Below, one piece after another: positions 11,400 to 22,739 of a stretch of 64,000 nt of DNA. Made by a program: the position numbers and the translations under genes. The notes below the pieces were generated by a model that was not told where the DNA came from, made no database searches, and was given only the letters and a program-made list of their open reading frames with translations. The first letter of the stretch is position 1. The number at the start of each line of letters is the position of its first letter. Origin of the DNA: Buxus sempervirens (taxonomy: Eukaryota > Streptophyta > Magnoliopsida > Buxales > Buxaceae); the NCBI GenBank assembly GCA_947561395.2, contig OX387186.1:41435220-41499219 (forward strand), written 5' to 3'.

Positions 11400-12590
11400 T
11401 CTATAGAGAAAAGGACAATACAGAGACTAGCCGGTCAATTCCTACTAAGTGGTGGACACTTGTACAAGAGATCACATAATGACATCCTGCTCAGGTGTGT
11501 TGCTAAGGCTGAGTCAGAAAGGTTGATTGAGACCGTACATGGAGGAGTTTGTGGACCCCATATGAACGGACACATGCTGGCAAAGAAGATCCTGCGGTTG
11601 GGATACTACTGTTCGACCATGGAGCATGATTGCTATATAAATGTCAGGAGGTGTCACCAATGTCTGATATATGCAGATAATAAGCACGCACCCACAAGTG
11701 AGTTGCACAACATGACATCACCATGGCCCTTCTCCATGTGGGGCATAGATGTCATTGGCATGATTTCACCTAAGGCTTCGAACGGGCACAGATTCATCCT
11801 AGTGGCAATCGATTATTTCACTAAGTGGGTTGAAGTGGCTTCGTATGCAAATAGCACAAGCAATCATGTTATTAAATTTTTGAAGCACAATATCATTTGT
11901 CGCTATGGACTGCCAAGTGCCATAGTATCAGACAACGCTTCAAATATCAAAAACAAGGACATGAAGAAGATGTGTGTGCAGTTTCAGATCACCCACCACA
12001 AGTCAGCTCCATATAGGTCAAAGATGAATGGGGCAGTAGAAGCAGCAAACAAGAAAATAAAGAAAATCATTTAAAAAATTGTAGTCAGTTACAAGGATTG
12101 GCATGAAATGCTACCACTTGCTCTACATGCCTACAGAACCTCAATCCGAACTTCAACAGGGGTAACCCCATATTCCCTAGTCTATGGAATGGAAGCAGTC
12201 TTGCCAGTGGAAGTAGAAATCCCATCACTCAGAGTGCTCATGGAGGCTGAATTAGAAGAAGCTGAATGGATACGGTTAAGAAATGATCAACTCAACCTAA
12301 TAGAAGAGAAGCGTTTGAAGGCACTTTGTCATGGCCAGTTGTACCAGAGGAGAATGGCCCGGGCCTACAATAAGAAAGTGAAGCCTAGAACTTTCCAAGA
12401 AGGAAACCTAGTTCTAAAGAAAATTCTACCATTTTTGGAAGATCCTCGTGGTAAGTTTAAGCCAAATTGGGAAGGGCCGTATGTCATCAAGAAGGTCCTG
12501 TCAGGGGGTACACTCATCTTGACAGAAATGGATGGATCAGATTTTCCTGAGCCAATTAACTCTGATGCAGTAAAAAGGTATTTTCCTTGA
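11400..12590 (+). pseudogene. integrase region (fossil)
   Basis: An HHCC zinc-binding part is followed by the catalytic core with the DVIG, VSDNA and GAVEAANK motifs, that is, the D, D and E positions of the DDE triad. The C-terminal part has the GVTPYSLVYGMEAVLPVE stretch and the GPYVIKKVL motif seen in most plant Ty3/gypsy integrases. There is no chromodomain, as expected for Tat. Integrase inserts the DNA copy into the host genome. Confidence 0.92.
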
Positions 12591-13720
12591 TTGAACATTT
12601 TTTTATTCCCTTCAAAATTTTAATCCCTAGTCTAGCCAAGTTGAGCCGGTTCGTTTCTTTGATAAACCTAAACTGGACTTGCAATAGGGCAAAACAAATT
12701 GGGGCAAGGCCAATTGAGGCAAAAATAAAGAGATAAGAAAAAAAAGCAAAGAAAAATGGTAAATGAAAGCCAAGTGTGAAAAAAGATGAAAAGAATGCAA
12801 ATTGGGAAAAAAAAGGGTTAAATTCATCATGACTGTAAGTCCGGTTGACCTATTTCCCCATTTGAAAAATTTTGAGCCTTAAAACCTTTTCTTTCATAAA
12901 CCGAGCCTAACCTTTGTTTCGTCCTAGTTCTAAGCCCTCAGTGATCTTAGAATGTTCATTCAAATTTCAGAGTGAGATTAGTGATGACGGAATACAGAAG
13001 TCGGCCCTAGTGAAAACCGTAACTGGCGCTAGGGGCAATATTGGCAAGAAGAAAAAAAAGAATAAAAAGGAAAAATCAGTGGTTGAGTTGATCATAGAGA
13101 TCCAAGCTTGAAGAGAAATCAGCACAAGTACTGAGACTGAGCAGATTGGGTAATACGGTCACTTCTGGAAGAAAAAGGCATTTGGGGATGACTCTAAAGG
13201 TCCTAAGATAGACAGATCTGATCACTCCTTATTACTTGGATTACCCTTTTCATTATTTTAACTTGGTTTTAATTCCTTTAATTATGGGTGATTAAGTGCA
13301 TGGACCAAATTTCAAAAAAAAAAAATAATAATAAAATAAAAAATTATAAAAAAGAAAAACTATACTTTGGCCAGTGATGATAAATCAAATACTTTTCATA
13401 AAACCTTTGTTTTTACAAGCATTTGAGCATTCTGAGGCCAATAATATTAAAAATTTATTTTTGAATTAAATCCTTTGTCTTTCCACTATTGGAGTTTGCT
13501 TTCGTACAAAGGTATGAAAAAAAAAGAAAATAAAAAATAAGCAGGAAATAAGGCTAGTCTCTGTCTCCTAGCAGCTCCTCAAGCTCCCGAATCCGAGCTG
13601 CCTGAGCTGCAATAACTCCAGAAGCCCCCTCTGCAGCGGGATCACTCAAGAAGGAAATGACCTCATCTGAAAGGGTCTGTCTAATCCGCATGCTCCTAAG
13701 GCTGACTAAAGCATCCTGGT
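12591..13720. other. spacer between integrase and the antisense genes
   Basis: No supported gene. The stretch is A-rich, with runs at 12720-12820, 13308-13360 and 13515-13545. A short plus-strand open frame around 12914-13111 ends in a lysine-rich tail and is probably chance. The region may hold the shared 3' ends of the sense gag-pol transcript and the antisense gene at 13725-15274. Confidence 0.5.
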
Positions 13721-13724
13721 ACTT

Positions 13725-15274
13725 CTACCGTATCATCTGAACCTCAAAACGGTAGGCCTGCATCTGCTCCTCAAGTTGCTTTTCCATAGCAAGACGGCGG
13801 GATACCTGCTCTGCAAGTTGCCTCTCCATATCAAGGCCCCGTATCCTAAGCTCCTGGGCCTCTCGTACCCATATCTGCTGAAGTCGCTTGTGAGAAGCTC
13901 TCTCAGACTCCAGGATGTCTTCATAAGTAGGAGCCAAAACCGCAGGAGGATCTTCAGGTACTGGGGCCTGACTCTGTATCTGCTCCTTGATCCAGAAAAG
14001 ATAGTCCTTCACATGGGACTCTGAGAAGACAGGGCCCCGCATAAAGCGAACATAGGACCACTCTCTCATCAACCAAGCATTCAGCTTCATGGTAGCTGGT
14101 GAAAGTGGCCCAAGATGGTCCTCGTACCCACTTGGGATTATGATGCCCTGGGTTGCTTTGAACTGACGAAGAACCCGCAAAGGGAGGTAAAGCACAGCAT
14201 GTCTCAAGCTAGCCAGAACCAAAAAGTTGCGGTCTCGGAAGCTAATCACAGTCTCTGCATTGAGCTGATAAGTACCAGGCCACCTCACTTGATCATCCTG
14301 GAGTGTAGCCAAGAAAGTAACCAGCCCTGCTTACCCCCTGGAATGTCAGGACACCTCCGGTTGCTCATCAAGATGGGAACTTTCAAGCTTGGGAAGAAGT
14401 GTCGATTGATCTGCTCAATTTGACTCAGATGGTCAAGTAGCCAAAGCTACAAAGAAGGAAGGGTGTTTCAATATATTTTAAAGCGAAAAGAAAAAAAACA
14501 AGCAAGGAAAAAAGAAAGAAAAAATAGCAAAAAAAGAAAAAAAGAAAGAGAAAATTTTTACCTGCAGGATAGGGGCACATGACAGGAAGCGCTTTGTCTT
14601 GTCTTCCTATAGTAACAGTCAGTCAAAGCCTGATACATTTCCACCAAAATCATAGGAGCCAATCTCTCCAGCTCCCTAACCTGGCATACAACGGAGATAA
14701 GGGCCAAGTCTACCTCATCGTCATCCCGGGGGAAAAGCAGTTGGTTAACCACTATCAGGGTCAAGGCATTGAACCTGGCTTCCTTGTTCTCCCCCCTCAA
14801 GAGATTCTCAGTCAAAAAAGACTTGGACAAAGTCAAAAGGGTGTCAGAATCCCCTAAATCCTTCTTCCCTATACCCAGGAAAGTAGAAGCCTCCTTCTTG
14901 TAGCTGGGCCTAAGGGGTGGGTTCACTACCTTCTCATCAAATCTCAAGCCTAGGATAGTTTCCACCTCTTCAATGGTCGGGGTCATCTAATGGTTTCCAA
15001 AACGGAAACGGTTGAGGTCGGGTACCCAATGACCAATAATGGCTTCAATAATCTCCCACTTGAAGGGAATCTTTGGGATAAGCAGAATGTAGCCTAGATG
15101 GGTGGAATCCCATATCCTCTCTTAATCAAGGGTCATAGAATTAACCCATCTAGTATAAAATGAATCCACAGGATTGTACCTAGTAAGGTTAGGGGGTTTT
15201 GATCTAAAAGGCTGTTTTGCAGGGGAGGCTGCGTGGACAGACAATGGCAAGGCAGAAGATGATCCGGAATCCAT
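13725..15274 (-). pseudogene. antisense passenger gene 1 of the Tat element (fossil)
   Basis: This reads opposite to gag-pol. The likely start is the ATG at 15274, about 110 bp after a minus-strand TATA box (15391-15385). It begins with a Ser/Ala-rich tail, then a block with a PTIEEVETILGLRFD motif and a block with DRNFLVLASLRHAVLYLPLRV. It ends in a charged coiled coil rich in Arg, Glu and Gln. The layout resembles proteins with the DUF7745 or PMD-like fold that ride in Tat elements as extra ORFs; I infer this from motif style only. A few breaks are present, and part of the reading is likely divided by introns. Function in the element is unknown. Confidence 0.6.
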
Positions 15275-15384
15275 TGGAGGCGATGGGAGCGAGCTAAGAA
15301 TCAATGGGAGGAGGAAAAAGGCGAAAAGGGGTTTTCTAAACTCAAAAACTCGTAAAAAAATACGCAAATCCCGAGGTTGGTTGC

Positions 15385-15391
15385 ATTTATA
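15385..15391 (-). promoter_or_regulatory. TATA box of antisense gene 1
   Basis: On the minus strand GCTATAAATGC lies 13 bp downstream of the inverted-repeat cluster (15545-15404) and about 110 bp upstream of the first likely start codon (15274). Position and sequence fit a core promoter for antisense gene 1. Confidence 0.65.
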
Positions 15392-15403
15392 GCATTTTTT
15401 AAT

Positions 15404-15545
15404 GTATCCGACAACTCAGGTCGGATACAAAAGATTCTATTCATATCCGATGAAGTATGCTGGATACAAAAGGGACCATGTGTATCTGGCATGTTATGCC
15501 GGATACAAAGAAATATCAATGTATCCGGTCTGATATGTCGGATAC
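15404..15545. promoter_or_regulatory. inverted-repeat cluster upstream of antisense gene 1
   Basis: Four palindromes match those of the LTR in order and spacing. The first (15404-15428) is identical in arms and loop to the LTR hairpin at 129-153. The others are near 15441-15467, 15480-15508 and 15521-15545. The cluster has the same plus-strand direction as in the LTR, yet here it serves a minus-strand TATA box. The palindromic arms would work either way round, like an enhancer. Confidence 0.75.
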
Positions 15546-15746
15546 AAAGAAAAAATGCAAAAAAAAAAAAAAGGGAAAATGGAGATAAATCCGAATTTTT
15601 TACCTGTTTCACCTGTGTACAAGTTATAATTGCATAAAAATGAGAAGGAAAAGAGAGCTAGACAAGAGAGAATAAATCAAAAGTTTTTTTATATATAAAC
15701 AAGCATTTTTGTACAATGATAAGGAAAAAATGAAAATCCTAATCTA

Positions 15747-18571
15747 CTACTGCTGTGCAGGATCACCCCTGCGTCCTCTACCACGCGCTCTGCGGCCTCT
15801 AACTTGAGGTGATCGGCGCCTAAAGTATGCCAGAATACGCTTGGCAACATGGCGAGGTAACCGACCCACAACAGACTGGATCTGATACTCCAAGCAATAC
15901 TCTGAGAGGTCTGGAGGCGGGTCAGGAGCAGAATCTGGGGAGGAAGCCTCAGGCTCAGCAGCAACTGGCTCAGCTGGACCCTCAGCCACAGTAGTCTCGA
16001 CTGCCGCAGCTCCAGAAGGCCCAGCAGTAGCAGAGGAGGGACCAGGAACAGAAGTATTTGGGTCAACAGAAAGGGTCAGAAGCAGAAGTATCAAGATAAA
16101 CCAAAGAGGGAAAATTAAAGAAAACTTACCAGGAATTTCTACAGCGGGAACTGGGGGATCTGGTTCAACCGGATCAGCAACAGGGATGTTCTCCGGCTCA
16201 TGAGCCACCACTGGAGATGAGGGGCCCACAGGGTCCACAGGAGTAGTAGCCTGAACCGAAGATGGATCAGGAACATTAGCCGAGGAATCATCAGGATCAG
16301 CAGCCCGAGCCGGAGATGGATCAGGTACAGGGAAATCAGGCTCAAAAGCAGCATCCTGATCTGGGACTGGGCCCTGCAAAAGTCAAACAAGCATATCAGA
16401 ATAGCAGAAACATGGAAATGAAAGAGATGAAATTATAAAGAAACCAGATACCTGTCTAGCCTAGAGCTCAGCAACCAGAGCCTCTAGCTCTCTGATCCGA
16501 GCATCCCTCTGGGCCACGACCGCGTCATGCTCTGCGATCATATCCTTGATCGCGACCCGCTGACTCTGGAACCGGCTCCGCACGGCATTCAACTCATGTA
16601 CCTACCAATAAGAACAGAATCAGAGTCAGAAATACAGGATCAAAGGAAATGGGATGAAAAATGAAAATCATGAAACTCACAGTGTCATCATGGACCTGGA
16701 TGTAGATCTCGCTGATCTCTGTCACTCAAGCACGAGTGGGTCGATCGAGCAAGCACCCAATGGATACTCTCTGGATCCACTCGTCGTAATCCCCAGCTAC
16801 TGTGAGCCCCTCCGCATCCTGAAAGTGATCAAACTAATCAACATCAAAACCCGGCAGGAGCGTGTTAGGACCCACAGGAGGAGGGGGAACGGGGATACGA
16901 AGTGTGCTTGTGTGCTGATAGTACAGGCGCTCTCCCAAATACATCACCCTACCAAGCCTCCCAAGGAAGCACTGGTAGGGCTAACGTCACCGATCTTTAT
17001 CAAAGGCGTCCTGTACTACCATCTCACGAGCCACCCCAATATCCACGTTGTCGAAGGGTGCCAGGATGAGCTGCAAAGAAGAAAAAATGGTCAGATACAG
17101 TCAAGGTACAGGAAAAGAAATAAAAGGAAAAAGGGCAAAGAATTTACATCGGATCATCGGGCATGGTCCAAGTGAACCCGAGCAGTGCGAGGCTGACTCC
17201 TATCAGCATCTCGGACCTGGGCCGACCACCGCAAAGCAACAGGGAACTCCGTGACACCAGGTACTGGGGATGGGCGGAAGAAAGTCATGTAGGTGTACAT
17301 AAACACCTGGCAAAAGAAAAATCAGTCAGAGATAAAGAAGATAAAGCCTAAGGAATAAGACAAGACATATGAATTTAATACCTGCAGAATCTGCCAGAAG
17401 AACCGGAAGCTAACTCCATCACCTCTCGGAGTAGCTAGGCCCCGAACTACTCGGCACAGCCCGGCCAAGATGGTCCCATATATGAGCCGACCCCATGCTA
17501 GCTGGCAGGTCTGATTGAGGTCTCTCAAAGCATCCAGAAAAAGAGGACTAACACTGGTCGTGTCCTCCTGGAAGAAGCAGCTCTCGAGCATCAGCAGAAA
17601 CATGTGCCGGAAGATAGGGAAGAAGGCTGCATCCTCCACGGTGATGGTCTCATGTCTCCCCTCATAATGTCGAGCGAGGCTCTCCCGCAGCCAACTAATG
17701 GAAATACGACTACTCCGCCCATCCCAAGTAGCAGGAGGCAGGTCCGGATATCCCAAGAGAAGACCGATATCCATCACTGAAGGCCGATCCAAAATGATAG
17801 TCCGCCCCATCAAAGGAATGCCGGTGATCCTCACAAAATCAGAGGGGCGGATCCCCAGCTCCACGTTCTGCAGATGGAATGATTGCGTCTCTGGAAAATA
17901 TCGCTCCATCATAGCGAAGATAAGGGGACGGTCGGCTCGGAATGAAGGGATGCTGAGGAAATAATCCAAGTGGCACCTCCCAAACTCACGCCAAAGTGCC
18001 GGGGAAAGCGACTGCGCCAACTCACTAAATCTCCCCCAACTGCCTCGCAGATGAGAAGGGGGATGTGGAAGAGGCACATCGGCCCTGATGCACATGGAGG
18101 GGTGGCTATCCAAACCACTGAGGAGCTCTGTATCATGAACAGACGCTCTCAGCTCCGCAGAGACCCCTAAGCGCAAGGCTACAGCAGCACCCTCCTGGCC
18201 TGAAGCTCCGGCTCGGCCTCGACCTCTCTCTCCAGCCCGGCCTCGGCCTCTCTCTCCAACTCGGCCTCGGCCCCTCTCACCAACTCTGCCTTCGCCTCTC
18301 TCTCGGCCTCTACCACGGCCTCGAACAGGATCAACCACAGGCTAAAAGCAAAAAAAATGAATAAATGAAGTCGGTTTCAAGGGAAGCAGGGAAACAAAGA
18401 AGAAAAAATTGGGAAGCCTACCTCAGCAGAGCCCTCGGCGGAGCTCTCTCTGGAAACATCTAATGGCTCCGACAGGGTGGCGCTAGAACTCGCCTTTGTC
18501 TGAGCCCGAGAAGTGGAGGGCTGATCAGCAGGGTCAGCCTCCTCTCGAACACGGGAACGACTCCTAGCCAT
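15747..18571 (-). pseudogene. antisense passenger gene 2, plant mobile domain (PMD) type (fossil)
   Basis: The gene reads minus from an ATG at 18571. After a short acidic/Ser-rich start there is a long Arg-Gly repeat (RGRG type, about 18330-18195). Next is a block that looks like the plant mobile domain (formerly aminotransferase-like domain): LWREFGRCHLDYF, ETQSFHLQNVELGIRPSDF and GIPLMGRTI motifs, about 18100-17390. Further blocks to the left carry a W-rich stretch, a coiled coil (about 16600-16460), a Pro/Asp/Val-rich repeat (about 16380-16130) and a basic RGRRARGRGRR end. Several splice-like junctions are visible and a handful of breaks exist. PMD proteins are known both as host genes (MAIN/MAIL1) and as cargo of Ty3/gypsy elements. 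Confidence 0.7.
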
Positions 18572-18589
18572 CTACAAGCCACAGGGAAG

Positions 18590-19900
18590 TATTTTATGAA
18601 TTTCAGTTCACATTTATCAGGAATCTTACCTTGCTCTTAATCTAGGTTTCAGTTCAAATTTATATTACCTTGCTTTTAGCCTAGGTTTCGGTTCATCGGG
18701 AATCTCACAGGACTTTTTCAAGTTATTATGAATTGTGTTCTAAGGGAATTTGCATTTATTTTTGTTCTCTGTTTTTGTTCAAGATTTTTATTTCTATTTT
18801 GGTTTTACAGCTTCTTGTCCTAAGAATATGTACAAAGCTTAAAATCTGCTAATTGATTTCAGGACTGCTACATGAAGACGGGACAATAACACCAAAGCAA
18901 AGGGCCTTAGCTGATCAAAAATCAAAACAAACGATGGAGTCCAATAGCCGATCAGGGAAGGGTTTGGACAATTGGAGCACTACAGTGATCAGAAGTATAC
19001 TACCATCAAGGCGAATTGAGAAAACAAGGAATAAGTCACAACCTTTGAAGATGAGCATTTGAAATTGTGTTTCCTCAAAACATTAGAAATACATTTCCAG
19101 TCAAAGGGAAAATTGCAGCGTGGTATAAGAATCAGAATTCCAGTCAAGGAAAATTGTAGCGTGGTATAAGAGCCAGAATTCCAGTCAAGGGAAAATTGCA
19201 TGGTATGAGAATCAGAATTCAAGAAAAATTACAGCATGGTATTAGTAGCATATCATTCGAAAAAACATGCAATTTGGCCTCCACTGACAGACAGCTCAAG
19301 AATTGGCAGGTTCAATGTGGAAGACAAAGCAAATGGCAAGACAAAAGAAGGGAACAACATGGTATTCAATACAAACAGAAATTCCCCACCGGCAGAAATT
19401 CCAATCAATACAAGCAGAGCATTGCAATTCAAAAAAAATGTGCTTTCAATTTCAGCAAGAATAGGCAAGTGTTTACAAAGACCCAATCCAACCAACAATC
19501 ATGGCATGATATACATTTAGAACATGGCCATTTGATGGGAAGCTATAAAAAATTTTTTTCTGTTTGATTGGGTCGAGTAAGCACTCACTTGTTGAATGGG
19601 GAAACAAGCACCTGATTGCAAGCGGGTAAGTCGAATTGGTGAAGAGCAAGTCGCCGAGGAAATCACCGAAGCAAAGGTGACGGTGTTGAACTGAGAAATC
19701 GCCAAAAATCGGAGAAGATGAGCTAGGGCTTGATCGCTGCCGTGAATGGGCGATCAGGAGAATGACGCCGGAGTTAGCACTACTCGCCGAAGTCAATAGA
19801 GGTTCGCTGGAGCTCAAGGAGTCGTCGGGGACGAAGGAGAACAAGGTGTGTATCTGGCGTGAGCAAGCGGAGAAGAAGAAAAGAAGAGGAGAAGTCGCGG
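18590..19900. other. leader region of antisense gene 2, with short repeats
   Basis: No supported coding sequence. It lies between the minus-strand promoter at 19911-19922 and the first PMD start codon (18571), so it would be a long untranslated leader or first intron. A degenerate 38-43 bp repeat fills 19095-19250. The plus-strand open frames at 18853-19567 look like chance frames through that repeat. Confidence 0.5.
19095..19250. repeat. degenerate tandem repeat, about 42 bp, four copies
   Basis: Four units share TTCCAGTCAAGG, AAAATTGCAG, GTGGTATAAGA and ATCAGAA parts, starting near 19095, 19138, 19180 and 19218. The unit length drifts from 43 to 38 bp, which suggests an older array than the 76-bp one in the leader. 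Confidence 0.8.
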
Positions 19901-19910
19901 TCGCGCGTGA

Positions 19911-19922
19911 CTTATATAAATA
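19911..19922 (-). promoter_or_regulatory. TATA box of antisense gene 2
   Basis: On the minus strand TATTTATATAAG lies 4 bp downstream of the inverted-repeat pair at 19989-19926. It would drive the antisense PMD gene that begins at 18571 after a long leader. Confidence 0.6.
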
Positions 19923-19925
19923 AGA

Positions 19926-19989
19926 GTATCCAACAAAGCATGTCGGATACAAAGAGAGCCCTCCTTATCCGACGTGTCACGTCGGATAA
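19926..19989. promoter_or_regulatory. inverted-repeat pair upstream of antisense gene 2
   Basis: There are two palindromes: 19926-19950 (GTATCC...GTCGGATAC, slightly worn) and 19965-19989 (TTATCCGAC / GTCGGATAA, nearly perfect, with a GTGTCAC loop). They belong to the same family as the LTR cluster but number two instead of four. They lie directly upstream of the minus-strand TATA box. Confidence 0.75.
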
Positions 19990-20115
19990 AAAAGGAAAAA
20001 CAGAAAAAAAAGAAAAAAAAAAGGGGGAAAAAAGAGAAAAAAAAAAAGAAAAAAAAAGAAAAAAAGAAAAAGAAAAAAGAAATAGCAAGAAATATGCTCC
20101 AAAGTCTGCTGTTTT

Positions 20116-20331
20116 CTCAAAAAACCCTATTTTTGCCTTAAAATCCACCTCACAGCCACGAGAGCTCAGTGGAATTTGAGACAACTTTGGAAAATGTGTT
20201 GGTCAAAAAGGAAGATATCCACTCAATTTTTAACTTGGTTTGATAAAAAATCAGTTTCAAAAAATCTTATTTTTGGGCTTAAAATCCACTTCATAGCCAC
20301 GAGAGCTCAGTGGAATTTAAGACCTCTTGGA
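20116..20331. repeat. two-copy direct repeat near the 3' LTR
   Basis: A 75-bp block (20116-20190) containing AGCCACGAGAGCTCAGTGGAATTT is repeated at 20256-20330 with about 10 percent differences and a 65-bp spacer. It sits in the untranslated 3' part of the element, between antisense gene 2 and the polypurine tract. The stretch 19990-20100 before it is A-rich simple sequence. Confidence 0.85.
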
Positions 20332-20480
20332 GAAATGCCCCCTTAAAGTTAGGGCTTTTTGGCAAATCTTCACCCAAAAATTAGTTTTTATAAAATTGAA
20401 TTGAACCAAGCAAATCATGGTTAAAGGAGTGCAATTTGGGCTTGTCTAATCTTTGCAGCTCATTGCTTCGCAACCCCCGC

Positions 20481-20493
20481 AAAGAGGGGCAGT
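20481..20493 (+). other. polypurine tract of the large Tat element
   Basis: AAAGAGGGGCAGT directly precedes the 3' LTR start (TGTAGACACCCC at 20494). This is where plus-strand DNA synthesis would begin in reverse transcription. Confidence 0.85.
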
Positions 20494-22739
20494 TGTAGAC
20501 ACCCCAAATTGCACAGTAAAAATGAAGAATAATTGGCAAAAATCACTATTTCCTTTGAAACCATCACAAAATTTGAGAAAAAGAACTTTTTTCCTTGTAT
20601 CCGACAACTCAGGTCGGATACAAGCATATTTCTTCGTATCCGATGGAAAATGCCGGATACAAGTAGCCCTTAATGTATCCGGCAACATATGCCGGATACA
20701 TATAGGCGCTCGTGTATCCGACCTGATGTGTCAGATACATAAGTTTTGCTCAAAATTAGGGTTTTCCGAGAGTTTTCACCTTTTACCATCACATCCTTCA
20801 TCAAAGGAGTGGAAATCTCGGAAATAGCCTTAGGGTTAAAGTTGGTGGGCTTTAGACATTAGTTTGTATCTACCATCTCACCAACCCTAACCCTAGCCTT
20901 TGCCTATAAATAGGAGGTTCCTCCTTAAGCAAATGGCCATTAACTCTTGCCAAGAACTTTTGCCAAGAAGAGCTCCGAGTGAAGAGGGGAACCGCTGCGG
21001 AACTGCTTCTAGAACCCAGGTAAGCCTCAAACCTCTCTTTAATTTTCTGTTTTTACATTCTAGATCTAGATCTCTTCTTCTACCTTTCTGTAGAATAAGG
21101 CCTATGATGTGTGTGAAAACCCTTCCCCTACTCAAAGTATCTCAAGACTCCCCCTAGCCGTAAAACGTGAAGGCGGGATCTAGGAGAAATGAGACTGGGG
21201 ATTGATCCTAGTGCTAGAACCTATTTGAATAAGCCTTTTGAATCTATGAAGACCGTTCCATATTCAAAGTACCCCAAGATTATCTTGAAGAACCGTGTTT
21301 AATGGGGAGAGAGAACTAAGGGAAACGATAATGGAACGGAACCCTAGGTTGTTTTTAGAACCCTATTTTGATTGATATGAATGCATGCTATCTTTGCTAT
21401 GTTGTTGGAATGATTTTTACACTTACACATACATAGCACGTGATTTTGGCGGGATAGGCTCATATTTCGGATTTATTGCATTTATTGTGATAAATCTGAA
21501 ATAAATAGCCCCAAGCAATTTTGGGTTGTTTTAAAATGATTTTCAAAGGATTTTGATTCATCTTGCACGGATTACACACACTTTATCACTGTTTTGAATT
21601 GGTTTTATTCAAAAATGGCTTAACTTGACAGCAACTGTACTCCTACTTCGGACACTCATAACTTCATCGTCCGGATGAATTTTGGAGTGATTCTAGAACC
21701 ATGGGAAAGGTGAGGCTGTCTAGTTTATGCCTACTAAATTTCATTAATTTCTATCAAGCGGATTTTTGACACCTCTCTGTCGAAGTTGATAGGTCAGTTC
21801 AGGTCTGAATACGGAACTCGTTACTTCGACTGAGCGCCATGTGTTCGTTTTAAGTCTGATTCGAGTGATTCTTATTTCTGAGTTCTCCTTTATGAGTCTA
21901 TTTTCAAATCCAGTTGGTTTCATAATTTTTTGACTCCATTTGTGTCGTGGGTAACAGATTTACTCAGAACTGCTCAACAGCACTTTTCTGGGTAAATCTG
22001 TGATCTTCGGGGCCTGTTCGGGAGATCACCCAAGGCACATCCGAATGAATTTTTGTATGAGGCTAGTTTAATTTGAAAGATGGCCATACAGACTTTACTC
22101 ACACCAAATTTCGTGGATTTATATGGAGTCGATGTTTCTAAATGATTTTCCAAAGTTGCCTACTTATCACTTTTAATTATCTCTAGCAGCAATTTTAAAA
22201 GAGGCATAACTCCTAGGATTTCAACCGGATTTAATTGAAATTTTGCATGAGTCTTTTATCTATCATAATCTTTCAAATGAATTTGGTTTGATTCAATTAA
22301 AATTGGATTTGAATGATTTCAAGACAAATGGTTCTTGCTTTTACCGAATTTTCCGGATTAGACTCAACTTGGCTTTGTGCAATCTTTGCTTTGATTTCCA
22401 TTTATTGTTGATATTCCAGAAGTGATATTGACATAAAAGAGAATCTGGAATCCATTTGGATTTCTCATGTGAATATATCACACATTGGTTTAATTCTTTT
22501 CCAATGTTTTTAATGATTTTAGCAAGCTTTCTTACTTTTTTAGCATGAACAACACTTGGCAACCACTTTGTGTGGGTGAATGGGGGTGCATAACACCTTC
22601 CCCCATTCATAATCTAATCCCCTTACCCATATCTGGATTTGATTTTCAAGTAGGGTTATTTTTACTCTAGAATTTGCCTTTTAGCTCTTTTTTATTATTT
22701 TTGAATCTTTTAGTGTCCATTCACACCCAAAAATCTGAA
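20494..22739 (+). repeat. 3' LTR of the large Tat element
   Basis: It matches 26-2271 over its whole length at about 97 percent by hand count. The inverted-repeat cluster (about 20597-20738), TATA box (20905-20912) and donor-like GTAAGC are all kept. Similarity does not stop at the LTR end but runs on through the primer site into the next feature. Confidence 0.9.

Larger units (their letters stand above)
26..22739 (+). mobile_element. Tat-lineage Ty3/gypsy LTR retrotransposon, about 22.7 kb (fossil)
   Basis: Two near-identical terminal repeats of about 2.25 kb bracket a primer site, leader, gag, protease, reverse transcriptase, two RNase H domains, integrase, and a 7.9-kb tail with antisense genes. 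The second, archaeal-type RNase H after the RT-linked one, the TGGCGACTC primer site and the extra antisense ORFs downstream of integrase are known marks of the Tat group (Ogre/Retand relatives). By hand count the LTRs differ at about 60-65 of 2246 sites (near 3 percent), which at 1.3e-8 substitutions per site per year would be about 1 million years; a slower woody-plant rate would make it older. The coding part is broken at several places, roughly half a dozen or more. No 5-bp target duplication is seen: the left flank ends ATGTG and nothing matches on the right, where a second partial copy follows. Confidence 0.93.

Noticed and set aside
16654-17351. Plus-strand open frame of 173 codons inside the antisense PMD gene
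   Set aside because: It is the reverse shadow of the antisense gene and has no recognisable domain.
18200-18330. Possible collagen- or histone-like host gene because of the RGRG repeat
   Set aside because: The repeat is the N-terminal part of the antisense PMD-type passenger gene within the LTR element.
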